Of a stretch of 64,000 nucleotides of DNA, positions 18,853-26,867 are shown one piece after another (the stretch's first letter is position 1; every line of letters starts with the position of its first letter). Below the pieces are notes generated by a model. It was not told the origin of the DNA and searched no databases. It worked only from the letters and a program-made list of their open reading frames with translations. A program made the position numbers and the translations under genes. Source of the DNA: Aquibacillus koreensis (GTDB lineage Bacteria; Bacillota; Bacilli; Bacillales; Amphibacillaceae); NCBI RefSeq assembly GCF_025154055.1, contig NZ_JAOALK010000007.1:1-64000 (forward strand). Direction: 5' to 3'.

Positions 18853-19842
18853 ATGGATACAGGAACCCATATTGTAATGGGGGTTGCACTTGGTGGTCTA
18901 GCAACTCTAGATCCTGTAGTAGCAAATGATAATGAGTTATTTCAGGCTATCCTAATTGGTACAGTTGTCGGCTCCCACGCACCTGACTTCGATACCGTTT
19001 TAAAACTTAAAAATAACGCCGTCTATTTACGACACCATCGTGGAATAACCCATTCGATGCCCGCCGTTGTATTATGGGGTATTGCCATTCCAAGTTTAAT
19101 TCATGCTTTTATGCCAGAAGTAAGTTTTTTCCACCTCTGGTTATGGAGTTTCATTGCCGTCATTTTACATGTTTTTGTCGATGTGTTTAATGCATATGGA
19201 ACACAAGCATATCGACCTTTCACGCGCCGCTGGGTCGCATATGGATTTATTAACACGTTTGATCCATACATTTTCGGGCTACACGTCATCGGGATTTTAG
19301 CTTGGATGTTCGGTGCAAATCCAGGTTACACGTGGATCATTATCTATATGATACTCGCGTTATATTACGTGAAACGTTATCTCGACAAACGGAGCATTGT
19401 CAAAAAGATTCATCAAAAATACCCTGATGTGGTGGAGATTGCAACTTCTCCAACATTAAAACAAAATTACTGGCGTTTAGCAATCACAACCGATACGCAC
19501 CTCTTTGCAGGAAGAGCAGTCGATGGTCAGATTGAAATAGTGGATGAGTTCGAACGTGTTCCTTTACCACAAAATAAGGTCATGGAGATTGCACAACAAG
19601 ATAAGAACGTCTCTGCGTTTCTTTCTTTCTCTCCTGTGTACAATTGGGAAATAAACATGTATGACGATTTTACAGAGGTTCGTTTTATCGACCTTAGATA
19701 TCGCTCCAGAGACTATTATCCCTTTGTCGCCGTCGTACAGGTCGATGACAATGATCGGATCATGAACTCTTATACAGGTTGGATCTTTTCAGAGAAAAAG
19801 CTTCAAAGCAAACTGCTTGTTGACGACCCATCATTACTATAA
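18853..19842 (+). CDS. yfhP: membrane-bound metal-dependent hydrolase YfhP
   Basis: A 329-aa member of the YdjM/DUF457 family. The N-terminal part has membrane helices and conserved putative metal ligands in GSHAPDFD (about 38-45) and LRHHRGITHS (about 56-65); about 160 soluble C-terminal residues follow. Hydrolase activity is inferred from the family name only. GGAGG upstream; divergent from mutY. Confidence 0.85.
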   Translation: MDTGTHIVMGVALGGLATLDPVVANDNELFQAILIGTVVGSHAPDFDTVLKLKNNAVYLRHHRGITHSMPAVVLWGIAIPSLIHAFMPEVSFFHLWLWSFIAVILHVFVDVFNAYGTQAYRPFTRRWVAYGFINTFDPYIFGLHVIGILAWMFGANPGYTWIIIYMILALYYVKRYLDKRSIVKKIHQKYPDVVEIATSPTLKQNYWRLAITTDTHLFAGRAVDGQIEIVDEFERVPLPQNKVMEIAQQDKNVSAFLSFSPVYNWEINMYDDFTEVRFIDLRYRSRDYYPFVAVVQVDDNDRIMNSYTGWIFSEKKLQSKLLVDDPSLL

Positions 19843-19851
19843 GGAAGTATT

Positions 19852-19893
19852 AGGGCTGTGCACTCTTGATAAGGTGCACAGCCCTTTCTTTTG
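19852..19893 (+). terminator. yfhP terminator
   Basis: AGGGCTGTGCAC/GTGCACAGCCCT stem followed by a T-rich run. Confidence 0.85.
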
Positions 19894-19924
19894 GTAAACC
19901 TAAGCACTTGTTCTACAATAACCA

Positions 19925-20194
19925 CTAATGTAAATACTTGGTCGCTTTCTCAAACATCGCTTTGTACTTTTCGTTATTTGCCAGAAAGTCATGGAGATTT
20001 GGACCGTAGTGATCAATCCACCTAACAACTATCTGTTCCGTCATTTCTTTTCCTTCATATTCTCGTCCTGCCTTTGCTCGGGTTGTTTCAAAATCTTCCC
20101 ATAATAACTCGACCCAGACTCTCGCTTCATCTATCGTTAATGTTGGATTTTTTTCATAAAGTCTTTCTGCTAGCCTCTGAAAAATATCTTGCAT
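19925..20194 (-). CDS. yfhJ: YfhJ, WVELL-type small protein
   Basis: An 89-aa protein carrying the family hallmark ARVWVELLWEDFE and GREYEGKEMTE. YfhJ is conserved in Bacillaceae near sspK; its function is unknown. Good RBS GAGGTGAT. Confidence 0.85.
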   Translation of the reverse strand: MQDIFQRLAERLYEKNPTLTIDEARVWVELLWEDFETTRAKAGREYEGKEMTEQIVVRWIDHYGPNLHDFLANNEKYKAMFEKATKYLH

Positions 20195-20326
20195 GACACA
20201 TCACCTCATCATTATTTCCATACTTTTGTTTGCTATTGTATCACATAAGGAGTCCAAAATTGTATAACCTAATAAATGCATCACTGATTAAGAGTGATTG
20301 CTTACCCTAGCCGGGAGGTCTGACGA

Positions 20327-20473
20327 ATGCGGAATAAAAAATATGGATTTCCAGTGGATCGACCACATATGGATGGTCTGCCACGTGCAAAGGCGAAATT
20401 TAGCCCGAAACGAGCAAATGGTACAATAAACACGCGTCCCCAAGAACGCATGCAAAAGTCTTCTAAACAATAA
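20327..20473 (+). CDS. sspK: small acid-soluble spore protein K
   Basis: A 48-aa protein starting MRNKKYGFPVDRP and ending NTRPQERMQKSSKQ. The GFP..., LPRAKAKF and PQERM pattern matches the SspK family of minor spore proteins. GGGAGGT precedes the ATG, and the next gene starts 18 bp after the stop. Divergent from yfhJ. Confidence 0.85.
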   Translation: MRNKKYGFPVDRPHMDGLPRAKAKFSPKRANGTINTRPQERMQKSSKQ

Positions 20474-20491
20474 CGTTGGAGGAATTCTACC

Positions 20492-20650
20492 ATGGCTAAA
20501 CAAAGAAAACCATTCTATGCAAATCTGTATCAAGACCCATTTCAGTCGCCACGTGCTAGTAGAAAGCATACTGGGCATCAAGTAAACGGCGAAACGAAAA
20601 AAAGCCAAGCCGAAATTATCACAGAAGTTCAAATGAATAAACGCGTCTAA
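20492..20650 (+). CDS. small YpzG-like protein
   Basis: A 52-aa basic protein starting MAKQRKPFYANLYQDPFQSP with HQVNGETKKSQAE later. The DPFxSPRA...QVNGET pattern resembles YpzG-family small proteins of spore formers. GGAGG upstream; in the same transcript as sspK and ended by the terminator at 20666. Function unknown. Confidence 0.7.
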   Translation: MAKQRKPFYANLYQDPFQSPRASRKHTGHQVNGETKKSQAEIITEVQMNKRV

Positions 20651-20665
20651 CTCCATCGACGCAAA

Positions 20666-20697
20666 AACGTGCAGCCTCCAGGGGCTGCACGTTATTT
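20666..20697 (+). terminator. sspK operon terminator
   Basis: AACGTGCAGCC/GGCTGCACGTT stem followed by ATTTT; it overlaps the end of yfhH on the other strand. Confidence 0.75.
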
Positions 20698-21024
20698 TAC
20701 CAATTCTCCTAACACAGAGATCGGCATCGCTTCTTCTGTTTCAAACGTTTCATCTAATAAATTTATTCGGTTACCCCAGGCAAACACGCCATTCAAATAG
20801 GTGATCTTAAAACGATAACCTGGATCTCCTCTTAATTCATATACTTGCCCCTTTTTATATTCCGCAGGATTCAATGTATAAGCAAGTGCCATTTGAATTT
20901 TTCTCTCTAAAATTGCATACTCACTGATATTCCCCATTTGTTCTGCCTTGTTCGCTTGTTCTTTTAAGGTTGCTACTTCCACTTGCAATTCTTCCACTGT
21001 ATATTCACTATATCGTTTCTGCAT
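20692..21024 (-). CDS. yfhH: YfhH family protein (DUF1811)
   Basis: A 110-aa protein starting MQKRYSEYTVEELQ: an N-terminal coiled helix (about 8-45) and a small beta domain with KKGQVYELRGDPGYRFKI. Structures of the family resemble a barrel domain; function unknown. The ATG at 21024 follows GAGGGG; a longer reading upstream lacks an RBS. Confidence 0.85.
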   Translation of the reverse strand: MQKRYSEYTVEELQVEVATLKEQANKAEQMGNISEYAILERKIQMALAYTLNPAEYKKGQVYELRGDPGYRFKITYLNGVFAWGNRINLLDETFETEEAMPISVLGELVK

Positions 21025-21212
21025 ATGTTTTGACCCCTCAGTGTTCGTTTTCAATCCTACTATCCATTTTACCAAATAGTCGATTAGAAAAATAATAATA
21101 AACGTTGATTTTGAATTTGATTTCTTTCTATGTGTATAATTTAAGTTATCAAATAAGCAATGAGGCAATTTCCCAATTACCTTAAACAAACTATGAAAGA
21201 GGAGAAAAAACG

Positions 21213-22013
21213 ATGCTTAAACTTTTTGCAACTGATCTAGATGGAACTTTACTTCAACATAACAAAGGCGGCAACAATATAGATAAAAAAGACTTTGAAG
21301 CAATCGAGGATCTTGTTCAAAGCGACGTCCATTTTGCGATTGCAACTGGTCGTATGGACCGTGATATCGTTGAAGTCTTAAAACATCTCAACCAATCTGG
21401 GCACCGCATAAGTCAAAATGGCGGTTTTGTCTATGACCACCAAGGACAACTCGTTCATTCACAAACTTTTTCTGGTGAGCTAAGTAAAAGATTACATACC
21501 GAAATAGCAAAGCATACAAAGCTTTATTGTGTGACAACCGAAGACGATGCATTTGTTACTGAAAAAACAGGATTAATAAGGGCGTTCGAACACTTAATGT
21601 ATTTTCCTTTAAAAGAAGGCGTCGATTTTATTGACGAATACGGGACAACGCTACATCCGACTAAATTCATTGTAATTGGTGAAACAGACGAAATTCTCGG
21701 GCATCAAAAAGTTTTAATGGAACAATTCTCTGGTGAGGCAGAAAGCTACTTGTCTGATAACCATTGTGTGGACATTGTTCCAAAAGGAATTAGTAAGGCG
21801 GACGGATTATCACATTTAATGAAACATCTAGATATGGCGCCAGATGAAATTGCCGTAATCGGGGATTCCTTTAATGATGTGCCTATGTTAGAAATGACGC
21901 CTTATAGCTATGCCATGTCAACTGCACACCCTGATGTGCAAAAGAAAGCAAGCAAAGTTGTCGATTATGTATATGAGGCGATTGAAGATTTAAGAGCGCA
22001 AAAATTGTTCTAA
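21213..22013 (+). CDS. Cof-type HAD phosphatase
   Basis: A 266-aa HAD-superfamily IIB hydrolase: nucleophile motif DLDGTLL (8-14), motif III lysine in VPKGISKADGL, and GDSFNDVPMLE with catalytic Asp. Such enzymes dephosphorylate sugar phosphates or FMN precursors; substrate not assignable. Convergent with recX, 1 bp between stops. Confidence 0.85.
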   Translation: MLKLFATDLDGTLLQHNKGGNNIDKKDFEAIEDLVQSDVHFAIATGRMDRDIVEVLKHLNQSGHRISQNGGFVYDHQGQLVHSQTFSGELSKRLHTEIAKHTKLYCVTTEDDAFVTEKTGLIRAFEHLMYFPLKEGVDFIDEYGTTLHPTKFIVIGETDEILGHQKVLMEQFSGEAESYLSDNHCVDIVPKGISKADGLSHLMKHLDMAPDEIAVIGDSFNDVPMLEMTPYSYAMSTAHPDVQKKASKVVDYVYEAIEDLRAQKLF

Positions 22014-22014
22014 T

Positions 22015-22833
22015 CTATATACCATCCTGTAAGTTTTCTAAGAAGCGGTCGATGTCATCAATCTTAAAGCCTTTACGATACAAGGCCGCTTTTATTTTAT
22101 GCTTTAGTTCGTAGCCTTCATATTTTTTCTCATATTTACGTACCAATTTCTCCCCTTGCACTTGCACTGCTTCCCACTCTTCATTGTCGTCCTTCGCGCT
22201 ATCTGCCTCTGTAAGTGCTTCTTTTATGACAACTTGGCTAAAGCCTTTTTGCATTAAGGTTTGTTGCGCACTAATGCGTTGTTGTTGAAATGATTTCTTG
22301 CTACTACTGTTCATCTTTTTCTCTACCCATTTTTTCGCCTTTGCTAGTTGGGCATCGTAAGGAAAATGACGTAAAGCTTCCTCTGCCGTCCTTACCGTAA
22401 TCCCTTTATCTAAAAGTTCTTTTTTAATCAATAGTGGTCCTTTACTCGTTGACTGTGCACGCGTTCGCACAAGTGCCTCAGCAAATGCACGATCATCTAA
22501 TAAACCATCTTCATCTAGTCTGTCGATCACTTGTGGAATTTGTTCCTCGTCGACTTCTTTCTTTTTTAAGTACGTAACTATTTCTTGCTTGGAACGCATT
22601 CTATAGCTTAAAAAATTGATCGCCATCGTGTATGATTTATGTAATGTATCTTTCGTCTGTAGCAATTGAATGGTTTCTTCATCTAACTCAAGATCTTTTC
22701 GTAAATGAAATTCGATTAATATGTCTTCACTCACACTAAATCCATAAGCCTCTTTGCCATCAGCCTGCGTTAAAAAAATATTATAGCGATTTTTATTTCT
22801 CTTTTGCGTCGTAATGCGCGAAATTTTTGGCAT
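22015..22833 (-). CDS. recX: recombination regulator RecX
   Basis: A 272-aa all-helical RecX with its three-helix repeats, for example SYRMRSKQEIVTYLKKKEVD and the RLDEDGLLDDRAFAEALVR block. RecX binds RecA filaments and limits recombination. Long form typical of Bacillales. Equivalent to B. subtilis RecX (YfhG) and divergent from yfhF. Confidence 0.92.
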   Translation of the reverse strand: MPKISRITTQKRNKNRYNIFLTQADGKEAYGFSVSEDILIEFHLRKDLELDEETIQLLQTKDTLHKSYTMAINFLSYRMRSKQEIVTYLKKKEVDEEQIPQVIDRLDEDGLLDDRAFAEALVRTRAQSTSKGPLLIKKELLDKGITVRTAEEALRHFPYDAQLAKAKKWVEKKMNSSSKKSFQQQRISAQQTLMQKGFSQVVIKEALTEADSAKDDNEEWEAVQVQGEKLVRKYEKKYEGYELKHKIKAALYRKGFKIDDIDRFLENLQDGI

Positions 22834-23015
22834 CTTAGAGCAACTCCTTTCCTATATAGTATCATAGCTAAAAGTAGATCGTGAAATTGCAATACAGTTA
22901 GATCTATACGCGTTACCAATAAGGGACTGCTCTTATCAAAAATACTCTTCCGATCAAGGTTTACTTTTTTCTTAAAGAGGAATAAATAAGGTACAGAATT
23001 AAAGGAGGATTTCCC

Positions 23016-23927
23016 ATGCACATTGCCGTTACTGGTGGCACCGGTTTTATAGGAAGTAAGGTGACTGAATCACTTATCAAACAAGGACACCACATCTATG
23101 TTTTGACTCGCTCTCCAGACAAACATGAGAATACGGAGCAAATCACTTATGTTGGATGGCTAAAAGAAACATACAAACCTGAAACAGAATTGCCAAACCT
23201 TGATGCCATCATTAACCTAGCAGGGGATTCTTTATTTGGCTATTGGACCGAAACGAAAAAACAGCGAATCATAGATAGCCGAATCCAAGCTACCGAGAAC
23301 GCCGTTGCATTAATCGAAAAGTTAGACCAAAAACCGAGCGTTTTCATTAATGCATCCGCTATTGGCTTTTATGGTACCTCTGATACGGAAACATTCACAG
23401 AGAACACGACCACACCCGGCAATGACTTTTTAGCAGAAGTAACAAGTCAATGGGAACAGACTGCAAAAAAGGCCAATGAATTAGGTGTCCGTACAGTTTT
23501 TACTCGGTTTGGTATTGTATTAGGAAAAGAAGGTGCCTTACCTATGATGGCACTTCCGTTTAAAATGTTTGCAGGTGGGAAAGTTGGAACTGGCGAGCAG
23601 TGGATGTCATGGGTCCACGTTGACGATGTCGTTGAAATGATCAAATTCTCCTTACATCATTCCAATGTAGAAGGTGCATTAAATGTGACTGCGCCAAATC
23701 CAGTTCGAAATAAAGCGTTTAGCAAGACACTAGCGCGTGTCTTAGGGAGACCTTATTGGCTACCAGCTCCCGCCTTTGCGATGAAAACGATCCTTGGAGA
23801 AATGAGCTTACTTGTACTAGAAGGACAGTGTGTAAAACCAAACAAAGCAACCGAGTCTGGATACACTTTTTTATACCCTGAATTAACCGAAGCTTTACGT
23901 GAGATTTACTTACAAAAAACGCACTGA
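23016..23927 (+). CDS. yfhF: NAD-dependent epimerase-like protein YfhF
   Basis: A 303-aa extended SDR protein of the TIGR01777 group. N-terminal TGGTGFIGS (6-14) binds NAD(P); INASAIGFYG carries the YxxxK-region analogue; the DUF1731 C-terminus (GRPYWLPAPAFAMK) is present. Substrate unknown. GGAGG upstream. Confidence 0.88.
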   Translation: MHIAVTGGTGFIGSKVTESLIKQGHHIYVLTRSPDKHENTEQITYVGWLKETYKPETELPNLDAIINLAGDSLFGYWTETKKQRIIDSRIQATENAVALIEKLDQKPSVFINASAIGFYGTSDTETFTENTTTPGNDFLAEVTSQWEQTAKKANELGVRTVFTRFGIVLGKEGALPMMALPFKMFAGGKVGTGEQWMSWVHVDDVVEMIKFSLHHSNVEGALNVTAPNPVRNKAFSKTLARVLGRPYWLPAPAFAMKTILGEMSLLVLEGQCVKPNKATESGYTFLYPELTEALREIYLQKTH

Positions 23928-24091
23928 AATCAGTGTTTTCGCATATACTTAAGCTAACAGATTTTTCTTGCAATTCCGCCTATAATTTTGTCGATAAATT
24001 TTACAAAATTATTGTTTTCATTTCGCATGTTTTTGTGTAATATAGTCATGGGAAATGACTTAAAAAAGTATAAAGGTAATTATTTAATCGT

Positions 24092-24310
24092 TATATACAA
24101 CGTACGAATCAAGCGTTTAGAACTACATCATAGAAGCTAATCGTTGATATATAGGGAAGGCAAATGGTGCGCCACCAGTGAAACAGCTGGTCCTAGTGGG
24201 TTCGATTCCCACCCCGAATTTTTGTTGGTATTTTGATAAAAATTCGAGGGTGATCGAGCCACACTACTTTCCCGTAGTGTTTTTTCACCCTCCAAGAAAT
24301 AAGGAGGGTT
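24092..24310 (+). promoter_or_regulatory. unrecognised structured leader RNA upstream of the GNAT gene
   Basis: The 5' region can pair TATATACAACG with CGTTGATATATA (24143-24154), then form TGGTG/CACCA (24165-24177), CCAG/CTGG (24175-24190), a T-arm-like GTGGG TTCGATT CCCAC (24196-24212) and GAATTTTT/AAAAATTC (24216-24245). It ends in an intrinsic terminator (24261-24285). GAGGGTG (24246) can pair with CACCCTC (24286), whereas CCCTCC (24288) can instead pair with the RBS GGAGGG (24303). This is riboswitch or attenuator architecture; the class is unknown to me. Confidence 0.6.
24261..24285 (+). terminator. leader terminator upstream of the GNAT gene
   Basis: ACACTAC/GTAGTGT stem with a 6-nt loop followed by TTTTT, 30 bp before the start codon, so it must be conditional if the gene is expressed from upstream. 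Confidence 0.75.
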
Positions 24311-24315
24311 TTTCT

Positions 24316-24876
24316 ATGCTTAAAAAACGTGAATTACAAGATGCACCAGCTTTATATGATTTGATGAAACATCCAGAGGTGTTTCCTTTTGTGAGACATA
24401 AAGCCTATTCTTCAGATGAATTTTACTTTTTAACCAAACAAACAATTGAAGCGGAAGAGAATGGTGAATTAATTTCACGTACAATTATGGATGAGTACCA
24501 CCAACCGATCGGAACGATAAATTTATTTGATATTGAAGACAGAAAAGGCTTTTTAGCAACTTGGATTGGCCAACCATACTTTGGCAAAGGCTACAACAAG
24601 CCAGCAAAAGATGCCTTCTTCGACGAACTGTTTTTCCGCCAAGGTATTGAAGCGATTTTTATAAAAATTAGAAAAACAAATACAAGATCATTAAAAGCGA
24701 TACTAAAGCTACCATTTGTTTCACTAGGAAACGTGTTATATCCAGAAACATTTGAAAAAATTAACGTTGCATCCTTAGATGAACCTATTTACGAGTTATT
24801 TGTAATCACTAGAGAACAATATATGATCCACACTGAGCTTGAAGTTGTATCCAATGAAGGAGAAGCGGTCGTATAA
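24316..24876 (+). CDS. GNAT acetyltransferase (RimJ/RimL-like)
   Basis: A 186-aa GNAT protein starting MLKKRELQDAPAL; ATG at 24316 behind AAGGAGGG. Acetyl-CoA-binding region is WIGQPYFGKGYNKPAKDA, where the usual Q/RxxGxG/A is read as YFGKGY. Members of this group acetylate protein N-termini or small amines; substrate unknown. The striking feature is the roughly 220-nt structured leader. Confidence 0.8.
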   Translation: MLKKRELQDAPALYDLMKHPEVFPFVRHKAYSSDEFYFLTKQTIEAEENGELISRTIMDEYHQPIGTINLFDIEDRKGFLATWIGQPYFGKGYNKPAKDAFFDELFFRQGIEAIFIKIRKTNTRSLKAILKLPFVSLGNVLYPETFEKINVASLDEPIYELFVITREQYMIHTELEVVSNEGEAVV

Positions 24877-24970
24877 TCTACACGATTTGGGAAATTATAG
24901 TATTAACCGCTGAAAATAACCGATATTCGGTTAAGATGTCGGAAAATACGATAAAGTGAGGTCATCGATC

Positions 24971-25096
24971 GTGAAGGGAAAAACTAGAGAAGACAAAGCA
25001 AGAAAGAACGGTTTATCCAAAACACAACAAGTGTTGTATCAAAAAGAGTTTAAAGCAGCCAACAGAATGTATAATGACACCAAAAACCAGGTGTAA
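24971..25096 (+). CDS. yfhE: YfhE family small protein
   Basis: A 41-aa basic protein with GTG start and GTGAGGT upstream, containing LSKTQQVLYQKEFKAANR. The S-x-TQ-V-Y-x-x-EFKxA pattern and location agree with YfhE. Function unknown. Confidence 0.65.
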   Translation: MKGKTREDKARKNGLSKTQQVLYQKEFKAANRMYNDTKNQV

Positions 25097-25362
25097 TTAC
25101 AGGTTATCCACACGACTTATCCACATTTGTGTGGATAGTGTGAATAACATTTAGAAAACATACTAACCATAACTATTTAACTTGTGTATAACTTTTTGTG
25201 GATAAATAACCGCCATTTTGTGGATAGTGTGGATACTTTCTGCGGTTATTGTGTATAAAAGGTTATCAATGTGGATAAGACTGTTAGTAAGTGATTGTCA
25301 ATCTCATCAGTTTTTTAACCCGATTCCTCCCCTTTTTCGGTAGAGTTGAGACAATCTTAGAA

Positions 25363-25405
25363 AAAACTCGCATTCGCTCGCACTTTAGCGAATGCGTTAG
25401 TTTTT
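25363..25405. terminator. terminator-like hairpin within the DnaA-box intergenic region
   Basis: 10-bp stem CGCATTCGCT/AGCGAATGCG (25369-25378, 25387-25396) flanked by A6 and T5, usable in both directions. Confidence 0.7.
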
Positions 25406-25487
25406 CTTATACTTGGTACATTAAATTTTTTACTACAATGGTTACACTTCTCCGCTAAAAACTTATCTTTTCTTAACGTATAAATAT

Positions 25488-25532
25488 AGCGAAACTTCAA
25501 ACCTTTCTGAGGCGTTGAGTTTCGCTTTTTTT
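25488..25532 (+). terminator. second terminator upstream of lrgA
   Basis: AGCGAAACT/AGTTTCGCT (25488-25496, 25518-25526) followed by T6. No gene lies between this and the previous hairpin, so it may terminate an unannotated RNA or insulate lrgAB. Confidence 0.7.
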
Positions 25533-25689
25533 AGTTTAGATGTGTATAACTTTTTTATTTTGAACACTAACGGTGCACCGTTGTGTATAAGTTCATTTGT
25601 CTTTTCTTTGCTTGCTTATCCTATACAAAAGCCTACTGCTCGTTGTAAACTGATAAAGCATTATAAAGAACAGTTAAGGAGACATCACC

Positions 25690-26055
25690 ATGAAAGTTTT
25701 ACACATCATTTTACAAATTGCTATTTTATATGGTTTTTATTCAGTTGGCGTCTGGATCCAGGAATCACTTAACCTTTTTATTCCTGGCAGTATTATAGGC
25801 ATGATCTTACTCTTTTGCTTACTCGTAACCAAAGTGATCAAACCTGTTTGGATCGAAACAGGAGCTCACACATTAATGAAGGATATGCCACTATTGTTTT
25901 TGCCTGTCACCATCGGAATCGTTAATCATCTCGACTTGTTCGTCGGAAAAGGACTTTTCCTCATCGCAATTGTGTTAATAAGTACAGCTATGGTGATGAT
26001 TTGCTCTGGACATATTACACAAGTTTTATTAAAAAGGAATGACATACATGAATAG
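25690..26055 (+). CDS. lrgA: CidA/LrgA holin-like protein
   Basis: A 121-aa membrane protein with four helices and the family motif LNLFIPGSIIGMILLF. LrgA/CidA proteins modulate murein hydrolase export, autolysis or pyruvate transport together with LrgB/CidB. Overlaps the downstream lrgB gene by a few bases, so they form one operon. Confidence 0.88.
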   Translation: MKVLHIILQIAILYGFYSVGVWIQESLNLFIPGSIIGMILLFCLLVTKVIKPVWIETGAHTLMKDMPLLFLPVTIGIVNHLDLFVGKGLFLIAIVLISTAMVMICSGHITQVLLKRNDIHE

Positions 26056-26740
26056 CTTTCTAATAGGACTGTCCACTCTTACTGCTACAATTCTATTATT
26101 CTTTCTAACTAAAAAAATATATAAAAAATACCCAAGTCCATTTACTTTGCCAATTTTAACTTCAACTTGGGTGATTGTTGTTGGTCTACTTATTTTTGAT
26201 ATACCGTACGAGACATATATGATTGGCGGACAATGGCTTGATCATTTACTCGGTCCAGTTGTCGTTGCATTAGCTTATCCACTTTATCGACAATGGCCCC
26301 TCTTGAAAATGTATATGGTACCGATTCTTTCCGGTGTCATTGTTGGGTCTTTTATTGGCATTAGTACTGGCTTCATTGCAGCAAAATGGCTTGGATTTAG
26401 TGATACGATTATTTATTCGATTACGTCTAAATCCGTGACTACTCCCGTATCGATGGATATTGCTAACACAATTGGGGGGACCACACCACTCGCCGCTGTG
26501 TTTGTCATGTTTGCCGGAATTGGTGGAGCAGTATTTGGTCCAAGCATTCTTAAGTTGTCTCGCGTGAATTTAACGATTGCGAAAGGTGTCAGTATGGGGA
26601 CCGCTTCTCATGCCATTGGTACGGCACGATCGATGGAAAATAGTGAATTAGAAGCTGCCGTAAGCACTGTTTCGTTGACGATTAGTGCAGTGATTGTCGC
26701 AATGATTACACCTACGTTTGTGCATGTAATGATGGGTTAA
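26048..26740 (+). CDS. lrgB: LrgB/CidB family protein
   Basis: A 230-aa polytopic membrane protein with conserved SKSVTTPVSMDIANTIGG and GTASHAIGTARSME. Partner of LrgA. The ATG at 26048 is preferred: AAGGA is nine bases upstream, whereas the ATG at 26039 lies directly against it. Confidence 0.9.
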   Translation: MNSFLIGLSTLTATILLFFLTKKIYKKYPSPFTLPILTSTWVIVVGLLIFDIPYETYMIGGQWLDHLLGPVVVALAYPLYRQWPLLKMYMVPILSGVIVGSFIGISTGFIAAKWLGFSDTIIYSITSKSVTTPVSMDIANTIGGTTPLAAVFVMFAGIGGAVFGPSILKLSRVNLTIAKGVSMGTASHAIGTARSMENSELEAAVSTVSLTISAVIVAMITPTFVHVMMG

Positions 26741-26748
26741 GCACTCAC

Positions 26749-26867
26749 TCATTTAGGAAGTGTTGAATAGATTAATTCTTCTTTCTCTGATAGTCCTTTT
26801 ATATGGATGGGGGTAAAGACCGGTTTCTTTACCTCACAATAACCGCAATACCAACTATCTTTTTCAT
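26749..26867 (-). pseudogene. frameshifted 39-aa CxxC peptide gene
   Basis: The ATG at 26867 overlaps the stop of the upstream membrane-protein gene (ATGA) and has GGAGG eight bases upstream, but its frame ends after 12 codons. Adding one A in the A5 run after ATG, or a -1 shift at AAA AAG, opens MKKDSWYCGYCEVKKP and continues to a stop at 26749. The peptide has a CxxC pair. It is either a one-base deletion, a sequence error or programmed frameshifting. Confidence 0.5.

Larger units (their letters stand above)
25104..25590. promoter_or_regulatory. cluster of about twelve DnaA boxes
   Basis: Exact matches to TTATNCACA: plus strand 25104-25112 and 25117-25125; minus strand 25139-25147, 25183-25191, 25197-25205, 25250-25258, 25270-25278, 25541-25549 and 25582-25590. 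One-mismatch boxes on the minus strand: 25130-25138, 25219-25227 and 25228-25236. Ten of the twelve fall within 175 bp. No dnaA or dnaN is nearby, so this is a non-origin DnaA-binding cluster. Confidence 0.85.

Noticed and set aside
24164-24215. A tRNA gene upstream of the GNAT gene
   Set aside because: Only the T-arm is convincing; there is no acceptor partner for CCCGAAT, no anticodon arm of normal size and no D-arm.
24971-25096. YfhE start at an ATG
   Set aside because: The only in-frame ATG is near the C-terminus; GTG with GTGAGGT upstream is the sensible start.
25104-25590. Chromosomal origin oriC
   Set aside because: DnaA boxes are abundant but dnaA, dnaN, rpmH and recF are absent, and gene order corresponds to the yfh region far from the B. 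subtilis origin.
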